Assembly (NCBI GenBank): GCA_934728255.1
Contig: CAKVEC010000010.1
Coordinates: 1 to 64,000 of the forward strand
Length of the DNA stretch: 64,000 nucleotides
Origin: an uncultured Bacteroidales bacterium
GTDB lineage: Bacteria > Bacteroidota > Bacteroidia > Bacteroidales > Paludibacteraceae
Direction: 5' to 3'
The notes below the pieces were generated by a model. That model searched no databases, was not told where the DNA came from, and saw only the letters and a program-made list of their open reading frames with translations. Made by a program: the position numbers and the translations under genes. Of the stretch, positions 7,105 through 14,226 are shown one piece after another (position 1 is the stretch's first letter; each line of letters opens with the position of its first letter).

Positions 7105-8382
7105 ATGTTACCTCTTGCAGAACGATTGCGTCCGCGGACGCTGGACGAATATATAGGTCAGAAACACCTTGTGGGTGAGGGTGCCGTACTGCGCCGGATG
7201 ATAGAGAGCGGAAACCTGAGCAGTTTTATCCTCTGGGGACCGCCGGGGGTAGGGAAGACTACGCTTGCCAAAATCATTGCCCATCAGTTGGAGCGTCCGT
7301 TTTATACCCTCTCGGCGGTAACAAGCGGTGTAAAAGAGGTGCGCGAGGTAATAGAAAAAGCCAAGCGCACGACAGCGATGAACAGCGGTATCTTTGCCGC
7401 TACTACCGACCGCCGATCGCCGATATTGTTTATAGATGAGATACACCGTTTTTCCAAGTCGCAGCAGGACAGCCTATTAGGGGCGGTGGAGGACGGCACA
7501 ATCACTCTTGTGGGGGCGACTACGGAGAACCCGTCTTTTGAGGTGATAACCCCTTTGCTGAGTCGCTGTCAGGTGTATGTATTGCAGCCGCTGGGCAAGG
7601 AGGATCTGCTCGAACTCTTGCACCGCGCCCTCAACGAAGACGAGTATATCCGTTCGCTCGGTATAGAGGCGAAAGAGACCGAAAGCCTGCTGCGCTACTC
7701 GGGGGGGGACGCTCGCAAGTTGCTTAATATCATCGAATTGGTTACCAATTCGGGGGTGCGGGTGATTGATAATGAGACCGTTACCAAACAACTGCAGCAG
7801 AATCCCGTGGCTTACGACAAAGACGGCGAACTGCACTATGATATTATCTCAGCGTTTATCAAGTCAATCCGCGGGAGCGACCCCGATGCGGCGATCTATT
7901 GGTTGGCGCGAATGATTGCGGGTGGCGAAGACCCGAAATTTATTGCACGGCGGTTGGTTATTTCTGCCAGTGAGGACATAGGGTTGGCAAACCCGAATGC
8001 GATGCTTGTGGCGAATGCATGTTTTGATACGCTTACTAAAATCGGTTGGCCGGAAGGACGTATTCCGTTGGCAGAAGCAACGGTCTATTTGGCGACATCG
8101 CAGAAATCAAATTCGGCGTACCTGGCAATAGACCAGGCTCTTGCAGAGGTGAAAAAGAGCGGGAACCTGCCTGTGCCGCTGCATTTGCGCAATGCGCCGA
8201 CAAAACTGATGGAGGAACTCGGCTACAGTGACGGCTACAAATATGCGCACGATTATCCGAACCATTTTGTAAAGCAGCAGTTTATGCCGGACGAGTTGCA
8301 GGGGACACATTTCTGGCAGCCGCAAGGCAGTCCGCAGGAGCAGAAGATGGCAGATTGGATGAAATTTCTCTGGGATAAATGA
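7105..8382 (+). CDS. rarA: Replication-associated recombination protein A
   Basis: AAA+ ATPase of the RarA/MgsA/WRNIP1 family (425 aa), which acts at stalled replication forks together with the clamp loader, SSB and RecA. Walker A is GPPGVGKT at residues 45-52, Walker B is LFIDEIH at 108-114, and the C-terminal tetramerisation region has the conserved IRGSDPDAAIYWLARMI and FIARRLVISASEDIGLANP segments. I chose ATG 7105 because MLPLAERLRPRTLDEYIGQ is the family N-terminus. The extra 24 codons upstream are a translated heptamer repeat. The promoter at 6984-7015 gives a leader of about 80 bases. Confidence 0.95.
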   Translation: MLPLAERLRPRTLDEYIGQKHLVGEGAVLRRMIESGNLSSFILWGPPGVGKTTLAKIIAHQLERPFYTLSAVTSGVKEVREVIEKAKRTTAMNSGIFAATTDRRSPILFIDEIHRFSKSQQDSLLGAVEDGTITLVGATTENPSFEVITPLLSRCQVYVLQPLGKEDLLELLHRALNEDEYIRSLGIEAKETESLLRYSGGDARKLLNIIELVTNSGVRVIDNETVTKQLQQNPVAYDKDGELHYDIISAFIKSIRGSDPDAAIYWLARMIAGGEDPKFIARRLVISASEDIGLANPNAMLVANACFDTLTKIGWPEGRIPLAEATVYLATSQKSNSAYLAIDQALAEVKKSGNLPVPLHLRNAPTKLMEELGYSDGYKYAHDYPNHFVKQQFMPDELQGTHFWQPQGSPQEQKMADWMKFLWDK

Positions 8383-8385
8383 AAA

Positions 8386-8417
8386 TTTGCGCAGGTCGTT
8401 TTTTTATTGTACCTTTG
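8386..8417 (+). promoter_or_regulatory. Promoter of ROK kinase
   Basis: TTTG (8386-8389), 20 bases, TACCTTTG (8410-8417). It begins four bases after the rarA stop codon and leaves a leader of roughly 95 bases. Confidence 0.85.
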
Positions 8418-8518
8418 TACTTTGAATTTTAGTGGTGCGGCTCCGAAAGGGGCTACGGACTATGCAACTCATTGTTTAATAACCAACAATAATCTAATAA
8501 TCAAATAGTTAAAAAAGT

Positions 8519-9475
8519 ATGGAAAAACCGTATGTTTTAGGACTTGATATGGGTGGAACCAATTCCGTCCTGGGAGTGATTGACGCACGCGGGCACGTGC
8601 TTGCGCGTACCTCTATAAAGACGCAGGAATATCCGGACATCCGCGATTATGTGGATGCTCTCTATGTGGAGGCTGTGAAGATTATGGAGCCGCTTGGTGG
8701 TGCGGAGATGTTCCGCGGTATCGGTGCGGGTGCGCCGAACTCGAACTACTACACGGGTAATATCGAGTATCCCGCCAATCTGCCGTGGCAGGGTGTTATT
8801 CCTTTCTGCGACCTGATGAGCGCACGTTTTGGTATGCCTTGCCATGTTACGAACGATGCCAATGCGGCGGCACTTGGTGAGATGACCTACGGTGCAGCAC
8901 GCGGAATGAAGAACTTTATCATGATTACGCTCGGTACGGGTGTCGGTTCGGGTATCGTGATTGACGGTAAACTTGTGTATGGCAACGATGGCTTTGCCGG
9001 AGAGTTGGGGCATACCAAAATTGCCCGCGGTCCGCAAGCCCGCTTGTGCGGTTGCGGTCAGCACGGTTGCTTGGAGGCATATGCATCGGCTACGGGTGTA
9101 GCTCGTACGGCGCGCGAGATTGTTACCACAACTGACCGTCCGACACTTCTGCGTTCGCTTGACCCCGACAAGATTACATCGAAAGATGTATTTGATGCGG
9201 CCGAAAAGGGCGATGAGGTTTCGAAACAGATTTTCGACGAGACAGGCAAGATGCTCGGTCAGAAATTCGCTGATTTTGTGGCATTCTCTGCGCCGGAAGC
9301 AATCATATTGTTCGGCGGTATGACCAAATGCGGACACTATATCCTTGACCCGATTGTAAAAACGATGAACGAGGAAGTGTTTCACTCGTGGACAAACAAA
9401 GTGAAAGTAATGTTCTCAGACCTCAAAGAGGCAGATGCTGCCGTTCTCGGTGCATCGGCTTTGGCATGGGAGTAA
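8519..9475 (+). CDS. ROK-family glucokinase
   Basis: Sugar kinase of the ROK family (318 aa), probably glucokinase: glucose plus ATP to glucose-6-phosphate in the cytosol. The phosphate-binding motif GLDMGGTN is at residues 8-15, the sugar-binding and catalytic segment NDANAAALGE near 119-128, the second ATP motif TLGTGVGSGI near 143-152. The zinc-binding GH...CGCGQHGCLEAYAS segment is near 164-189. It has its own promoter, and a gap of about 87 bases filled by an inverted octamer array separates it from the deacetylase. N-acetyl sugars remain possible substrates. Confidence 0.9.
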   Translation: MEKPYVLGLDMGGTNSVLGVIDARGHVLARTSIKTQEYPDIRDYVDALYVEAVKIMEPLGGAEMFRGIGAGAPNSNYYTGNIEYPANLPWQGVIPFCDLMSARFGMPCHVTNDANAAALGEMTYGAARGMKNFIMITLGTGVGSGIVIDGKLVYGNDGFAGELGHTKIARGPQARLCGCGQHGCLEAYASATGVARTAREIVTTTDRPTLLRSLDPDKITSKDVFDAAEKGDEVSKQIFDETGKMLGQKFADFVAFSAPEAIILFGGMTKCGHYILDPIVKTMNEEVFHSWTNKVKVMFSDLKEADAAVLGASALAWE

Positions 9476-9479
9476 ATAA

Positions 9480-9555
9480 CAATTTGTAAATTTGTAAATG
9501 TGTAAATTGGAAAATGAGCATTTACAAATCTACAAATCTACAAATTTACAAATTG
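9480..9555. repeat. Inverted octamer arrays (TTTGTAAA)
   Basis: The left half consists of AATTTGTA-type 8-base units, the right half of TTTACAAA/TCTACAAA 8-base units. The halves are complementary, giving a long AT-rich hairpin around 9501-9518. It fills the gap after the kinase stop codon and may act as a weak terminator. Confidence 0.65.
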
Positions 9556-9562
9556 ACTTGCG

Positions 9563-10195
9563 GTGAGAATTTTGTATCAGTTTCCGATGTGGTTCCAACG
9601 GCTGTATGTAGGTGTACACTGGCGAATGGACAGCCATCGGAAAACCGTATATCTGACATTCGATGATGGTCCGATACCTGAGGTAACCCCTCGGGTATTG
9701 GCTGTTTTAGACAAATATGGTGTGAAGGGGACGTTTTTTATGGTGGGGGAGAATGTGGTGAAGCATCCCGAAGTATATGCGATGGTGCGCGATGGCGGGC
9801 ATGCCATAGGCAACCATACCTACAACCATATGAAGGGTCTTCGCGTGCGCACGCGCACGTATATAAATAATGTGGAGAAAGCCGATGCGGTGTTGAACGG
9901 GACGCGCCTGTTCCGTCCGCCGTATGGTCGTTTTTGGATTTGGCAAAAACTGGCATTATTCCATCGCGGGTACGAGATGTATCTGTGGGATGTGCTGACT
10001 CACGACTACAACCCCAACTACACGCCGGAGCGTATGCTCTCCGTGATCAAACGCTATACCCGCAACGGCAGTATTATCAATTTCCACGACTCGGTGAAAT
10101 CCAATGAGCGTATGCTGGCAGTTCTGCCTCAGGCAATAGAATGGCTGCAGCAGGAAGGGTATGAGATACTACCATTGCCAATGCATAATACATAA
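9563..10195 (+). CDS. Polysaccharide deacetylase family protein
   Basis: NodB-domain carbohydrate esterase 4 protein (210 aa), expected to remove acetyl groups from N-acetylated glycans such as peptidoglycan or chitooligosaccharide. The motifs are TFDDGP at residues 32-37 (D34, D35), the zinc motif H-x3-H (H85, H89 in GNHTYNH) and RPPYG near 118. No clear signal peptide is visible, so location is uncertain. The start is GTG at 9563; the next ATG would remove MRILYQFP. The last codons and the stop lie inside a 7-base repeat array (10180-10200), so the C-terminal LPMHNT may be repeat-derived. Confidence 0.88.
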   Translation: MRILYQFPMWFQRLYVGVHWRMDSHRKTVYLTFDDGPIPEVTPRVLAVLDKYGVKGTFFMVGENVVKHPEVYAMVRDGGHAIGNHTYNHMKGLRVRTRTYINNVEKADAVLNGTRLFRPPYGRFWIWQKLALFHRGYEMYLWDVLTHDYNPNYTPERMLSVIKRYTRNGSIINFHDSVKSNERMLAVLPQAIEWLQQEGYEILPLPMHNT

Positions 10196-10232
10196 TGGGC
10201 TATCCACAGGGTATCCTTAGGGAAATCACAGG
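10180..10232. repeat. Heptamer array joined to 11-bp array
   Basis: Three 7-base units (AATGCAT, AATACAT, AATGGGC; 10180-10200) run directly into three 11-base units (CTATCCACAGG, GTATCCTTAGG, GAAATCACAGG; 10200-10232). The first array contains the stop codon of the deacetylase. GGGCTATCCACAGGG recurs inverted at 196-210, and TTATCCTTAGGGAAA-type sequence recurs near 45111. Confidence 0.65.
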
Positions 10233-10251
10233 GAGAGATGCACAGAATGAT

Positions 10252-12156
10252 ATGAAGAAAATACTTTATAGAAACCGGTGGGTCTGGGCGGTGAGCAGTC
10301 TTTGTTTGCTGCTTACAGGGTGTGCCAATCGCGGTATCGGTCCGCAAGGGGGACCCAAAGATACTATTCCGCCTGTGGTGGTGAAAGAGACACCTGCTAA
10401 CGGTTCGAGCCATTTTGCGGACAAGAAGATAGAGATTCTCTTCAACGAGTATCTGCAGTTGGACAACGTGCAGACCAATCTGCTCGTTTCGCCTCCGCAG
10501 CAGGTGCCGCCCGATGTGAAAGCACAGGGAAAAAAGGTGGTTATCACCCTGCAAGATGACCTGATAGACTCCACTACCTACACCCTCGATTTCGGCAATT
10601 CCATCTGCGACTATACCGAGAAGAACCCTCTTCGCGGTTATCAGTATGCCTTTACTACGGGCGACCGTATCGACTCTCTGGAGGTTTATGGTCAGGTGGT
10701 GAATGCAGAAGACTTGAACCCGGTGTCGGGGGTGCTGGTCGGACTACAATCCAACCTTTCGGACACGGCGTTCAGTACGCTGCCTTTTACGCGTATCGCC
10801 CGCACGGACAGCCTTGGCGGTTTCGGGGTGCGTAACCTGCGCGGTGGGCAGTACCGTCTCTACGCACTGCAAGACCTGAGCCGTGACTACCTTTACCAAC
10901 CTGGTGAGGGGTTGGCATTCGTCGACTCGTTGGTTGTTCCCGAATATGAGGTGGAGGTGGTGCGTGATACGATATGGCGCGATACGTTGATAGTTGATAA
11001 TCAAACGTTTGATACGATAACTATGGGCATCGTGGATTCGGTGCGCATAGTGGAAAATACGTATGTCGGTCCGTCGGACTTGTTGCTTTGGTTTTTCAAA
11101 GAAAACAAGGTGCGCCACTACTTCAAGCGTGCCAATCGTGATGAGCAGCATACGATTCAGTTGGTTTTTGGTGCGCCGCAGGACAGTCTGCCCGTAGTGC
11201 GTGCCTTGCCACCGAGTGCTATGGATTCGCTGGCGAACGACTCTGCTTGGATTGACCCCATGCATTATGCGCTCCTGCAAGTCAACCCGACCCGCGACAC
11301 GTTGGTCTATTGGCTGACCGATTCTGTGGCGATAGGGCAGGATAGTATCTATATAGAGATGACTTACCAAAAGTCCGATTCGGCGTATAACCTTGTGCCG
11401 CAGACCGATACCATCAGTGCCATATACCGTGCACCCCGTTTGACCGCCAAAGCGCGGGAGGCACTCGACAAGAAGAACCGCAAACGTACGCTCGACTTGC
11501 GCTCCAATGCCAAAAATAAATTTGAGGTGTATGACACATTGCGTATCTTTTCGCCCATACCTATCGATTCTATTTGGGCGGATAGTATCGGGCTGTATGA
11601 GAAAATAGATACGACTTTCAAGGCGGTGCCTTTTGTGCTGCAACCATTAGATTCCGTGCCGATGGGGTATGCCGTGGTGGCACGTTTGGAGAAGGGCAAG
11701 TCGTATGAACTGCGCCTCGACTCAGGGGCAGTACGTGATGTATATGGTGTGGCGAACAAAGACAAGACGTTTGCTCTCCAACTCAAGACAGCGGAGGATT
11801 ATTCCACTTTGCTTATTAAGATGCCCAACTATGACCCCGCTATCCGTTTGCAACTCCTTGACGAGAAAGATCAGCCGGTGCGGGAATTGCCTGCGCTGCC
11901 CGACGGCACGAAATTCGAATACCTTACTCCGAAGGCGTACTACTTGCGATTATATTTTGATCTGAACGGAGACGGAAAGTGGACGACCGGTGACTGGGCT
12001 ACGAAACGTCAGCCCGAACCGGTGTATTATTTCCCCGCCAAACTGACGCTCCGTGCCAACTGGGACTTCGAGGAGATTTTTGACTATCTCGCCCGCCCAC
12101 AACTGGATTCTAAGCCACGCGAACTCCGCAAAGATGCTAACAGCACAAAGAAATAG
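10252..12156 (+). CDS. Ig-like domain lipoprotein
   Basis: Large predicted lipoprotein (634 aa). The signal peptide ends in the lipobox LLTGC (C near residue 23). Residues about 38-125 form a bacterial Ig-like (SbsA/Big_5 type) domain with the typical opening PPVVVKETPANGSSHF and ILFNEYLQLDNVQ. A carnallectin-like or carboxypeptidase-regulatory strand pattern follows (EVYGQVVNAEDLNPVSGVLV). The C-terminal end (YYLRLYFDLNGDGKWTTGDW) is conserved in Bacteroidota members of this group. The family is often found among cell-envelope genes; the function is unknown. ATG 10252 was chosen over 10195 because upstream codons are translated 11-bp repeat. Confidence 0.75.
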   Translation: MKKILYRNRWVWAVSSLCLLLTGCANRGIGPQGGPKDTIPPVVVKETPANGSSHFADKKIEILFNEYLQLDNVQTNLLVSPPQQVPPDVKAQGKKVVITLQDDLIDSTTYTLDFGNSICDYTEKNPLRGYQYAFTTGDRIDSLEVYGQVVNAEDLNPVSGVLVGLQSNLSDTAFSTLPFTRIARTDSLGGFGVRNLRGGQYRLYALQDLSRDYLYQPGEGLAFVDSLVVPEYEVEVVRDTIWRDTLIVDNQTFDTITMGIVDSVRIVENTYVGPSDLLLWFFKENKVRHYFKRANRDEQHTIQLVFGAPQDSLPVVRALPPSAMDSLANDSAWIDPMHYALLQVNPTRDTLVYWLTDSVAIGQDSIYIEMTYQKSDSAYNLVPQTDTISAIYRAPRLTAKAREALDKKNRKRTLDLRSNAKNKFEVYDTLRIFSPIPIDSIWADSIGLYEKIDTTFKAVPFVLQPLDSVPMGYAVVARLEKGKSYELRLDSGAVRDVYGVANKDKTFALQLKTAEDYSTLLIKMPNYDPAIRLQLLDEKDQPVRELPALPDGTKFEYLTPKAYYLRLYFDLNGDGKWTTGDWATKRQPEPVYYFPAKLTLRANWDFEEIFDYLARPQLDSKPRELRKDANSTKK

Positions 12157-12193
12157 AAAAAGTTTTTAACGTCCTTAAAGTTTGCATCCTGTT

Positions 12194-12784
12194 ATGGAAA
12201 TCAAAAACCTCCTTTTGGCGACCACCCGCGATGAGTTCCGCCAATGGTTGCAATCGTACTACGCCACCGAGACGGAGTGTTGGGTGCGTGTGAAGCGCGG
12301 GCGTCCGAAGGATGATGGCACGTTTTGGTATATCGATGCCGTGGAGGAGGCGATGTGTTTCGGTTGGATTGACAGCACTACCAAGACCGTTGACGGGGTG
12401 CATCTGCAGCGTTTCTGCCATCGGCGCAAGGGCAGCAACTGGACGGAACTGAACAAAGCCCGTTGCCACAGGATGGAGCAACTCGGACGTATGACCGATG
12501 CGGGGCGAGCCGTCTATCCTGATAGCAATGTCAGGTGGTTGTCAAGTGGATGTGAGGTGGATAGCGATATCCTGGCTGCTCTCCAAGCCGACCCCGTAGT
12601 GTGGGCGAACTACCAAAAGCAGCCTGAGTTGTACCGCCGTGTGCGGATTGATACCATTCAGTTCAACAAGAAAAGCCGCCCCGAACTATATCACACTCGC
12701 TTGCAAAAATACATAGAGAACACCCGCAAAGGCATTCTCTATGGCGAATGGAACGACGGCGGGCGGCTGACCGACAATATATGA
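12194..12784 (+). CDS. YdeI/OmpD-associated family protein
   Basis: Protein of the YdeI family (196 aa), whose members are annotated as bacteriocin-protection or OmpD-associated proteins. The conserved signatures are ECWVRVKRGRP near residue 26, MCFGWIDSTTKTVDG near 54, and the C-terminal RVRIDTIQFNKKSRPELY and RLQKYIENTRKG. Bases 12534-12566 consist of three 11-bp repeat units of the type found between genes (2058-2090). They encode residues about 114-124, where homologues as I remember them are acidic, so the repeat appears to have entered or replaced this loop without breaking frame. The ATG at 12194 is used; a TTG four codons earlier is possible. It overlaps pnuC by four bases (ATGA). Confidence 0.8.
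   Translation: MEIKNLLLATTRDEFRQWLQSYYATETECWVRVKRGRPKDDGTFWYIDAVEEAMCFGWIDSTTKTVDGVHLQRFCHRRKGSNWTELNKARCHRMEQLGRMTDAGRAVYPDSNVRWLSSGCEVDSDILAALQADPVVWANYQKQPELYRRVRIDTIQFNKKSRPELYHTRLQKYIENTRKGILYGEWNDGGRLTDNI
12534..12566 (+). repeat. 11-bp array inside the YdeI-like gene
   Basis: The units are GGTGGTTGTCA, AGTGGATGTGA and GGTGGATAGCG. They match the intergenic array GGTGGATGTCG x2 plus GGTGGATAGTA at 2058-2090. Three units equal 33 bases, so the reading frame is kept. Confidence 0.7.
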
Positions 12785-13440
12785 AAAAAGACAAAATAAT
12801 CAATTGGAGCATTCTCATTGCCGGATTGCTCGTGCAGGTAGTGGTCTATATGCTGATGCCTGACAACCTATGGTCGCTGGTGAGCGGATTGTTCGGTATG
12901 TGTTCCGTGATACTCTGTTCGCAGGGCAATATACTCACTTTCTTTTTCGGCTTCGGACAGATAGTTACCTATACTTATCTCTGCTATTTGGAGCGTTTTT
13001 ATGCGGGTATTGCGATGAATGTCTTTTATTTTGTAACCCAAGTTTATGGTCTCTTTGCGTGGCGTAAACGGTTGCAAAAGAGCAATGAACAAACAACAGA
13101 GGTAACTATTACCACCCGCAGTTTGCCGTTCCCTGTTCTGCTGACAGTCTCTGCCGCATCATTGATTGTGTCTGCTTTAGTGGGGTGGTTGTTAAGCACT
13201 TATACAGCAGACGGCAGTCCGTATTTGGACGCATTCACTACCATTCCTGCCCTGGTGGCGCAGGTGCTGATGATGTTGGCATACCGTGAACAGTGGTACT
13301 TGTGGCTGTTTGTGGATGTGCTTACCGCTGTTATGTGGCTCCTCGCTGGCAACTATTGTATGACCGCCCTCTATGCCTTCTGGTGCCTCACCTGCCTCTT
13401 CGGCTACATCCGCTGGACAAAACAATTGGAAACAAAATAA
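12781..13440 (+). CDS. pnuC: Nicotinamide mononucleotide transporter PnuC
   Basis: Inner-membrane facilitator of the PnuC family (219 aa) for uptake of nicotinamide riboside or mononucleotide for NAD synthesis. About seven hydrophobic segments are visible, beginning with IINWSILIAGLLVQVVVYML. Family hallmarks are the aromatic QWYLWLFVDVLTAVMWLLAG segment near the C-terminus and FFFGFGQIVTYTYLCYLERFY in the middle. ATG 12781 overlaps the stop of the preceding gene (ATGA), which indicates translational coupling. No nadR-like kinase is next to it in this window. Confidence 0.9.
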   Translation: MKKDKIINWSILIAGLLVQVVVYMLMPDNLWSLVSGLFGMCSVILCSQGNILTFFFGFGQIVTYTYLCYLERFYAGIAMNVFYFVTQVYGLFAWRKRLQKSNEQTTEVTITTRSLPFPVLLTVSAASLIVSALVGWLLSTYTADGSPYLDAFTTIPALVAQVLMMLAYREQWYLWLFVDVLTAVMWLLAGNYCMTALYAFWCLTCLFGYIRWTKQLETK

Positions 13441-13479
13441 TGATAAGTTGAATTTTATGGATTTGAATATCAATAAGTT

Positions 13480-14211
13480 ATGATAGATATGGGAAAGAAT
13501 ACTCAAACGGCGCAAGTGATTGAGGCTATGCGGAAAGAAGGCGGTTTTGCCACTTTGCGCAGACTGAATGAAATAATAGATTTTTCTACGTGGGGGACAA
13601 AGACACCAGAGGCGACGGTAAGGCGTATCGTGCAAAACAGTGGGGCTATTTTCCGTATTCAGCCTGGGTTATGGGCGTTGGAGGATATGCGGGGCGAGGT
13701 GCTGAAAAAGTTTGATCTGCATATAGGAAACCCTGCCAGTGAGGAGAACTTTTCACACGGATATTATCAGGGCTTGCTGATAGAGATTGGTAAATACCGG
13801 CAGCAACAGACCTATATTCCCGCACAAGACAAGGGGCGTAAGTTTATGGGAATTAAGTCATTGCAAGAAATGACTGATACAACCGTTTTGCCCGATTTTA
13901 CGTATGAGGAGTTGAAGAAGAAAGCGCGAACCATAGATGTAATATGGTTTAACAAACGACGAATGCCGTCTGCTTTCTATGAGGTGGAGCATACAACAGA
14001 TATAAAGAATTCACTATCCAAGTTTTACGAGTTGCAAGATTTTCACGCAGGTTTTTATATCGTGGCAGACAGCAGTAGAAGAAAGGAATATGAGGACAAA
14101 CTTAATGTTTCAATGTTTGAACCTATTTGCAAACGTGTCTCGTTCTTGGATTACAACCGTGTGGCTACTATGTACGAAGGGTTGAAGAATGTGAGCAATG
14201 TGGCTTGGTAA
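13480..14211 (+). CDS. wHTH plus PD-(D/E)XK nuclease-like protein
   Basis: A 243-aa protein with two parts. Residues about 10-68 look like a winged helix of the HARE-HTH sort found in restriction enzymes (GGFATLRRLNEII, TPEATVRRIVQ, GLWALED). Residues about 95-200 have a PD-(D/E)XK-like pattern: E102, D153 in TIDVIWFN and E168-V-E170 in FYEVEHTTDIKNSLSKF, followed by a GFYIVAD strand. This suggests a DNA endonuclease related to type II restriction enzymes. No methyltransferase is adjacent; the nearest is the EcoRI-type enzyme 12 kb away. A start at 13489 (MGKNTQ) is an alternative. It is followed after 15 bases by the ABC-F gene. The function is inferred from motifs only. Confidence 0.6.
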   Translation: MIDMGKNTQTAQVIEAMRKEGGFATLRRLNEIIDFSTWGTKTPEATVRRIVQNSGAIFRIQPGLWALEDMRGEVLKKFDLHIGNPASEENFSHGYYQGLLIEIGKYRQQQTYIPAQDKGRKFMGIKSLQEMTDTTVLPDFTYEELKKKARTIDVIWFNKRRMPSAFYEVEHTTDIKNSLSKFYELQDFHAGFYIVADSSRRKEYEDKLNVSMFEPICKRVSFLDYNRVATMYEGLKNVSNVAW

Positions 14212-14226
14212 AAAAGAAAATACGCT

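Noticed and set aside
10744..11643. Minus-strand ORF (299 codons) opposite the Ig-like lipoprotein
   Set aside because: Shadow ORF with no domain; the plus-strand lipoprotein has a proper signal and conserved Ig-like domain.
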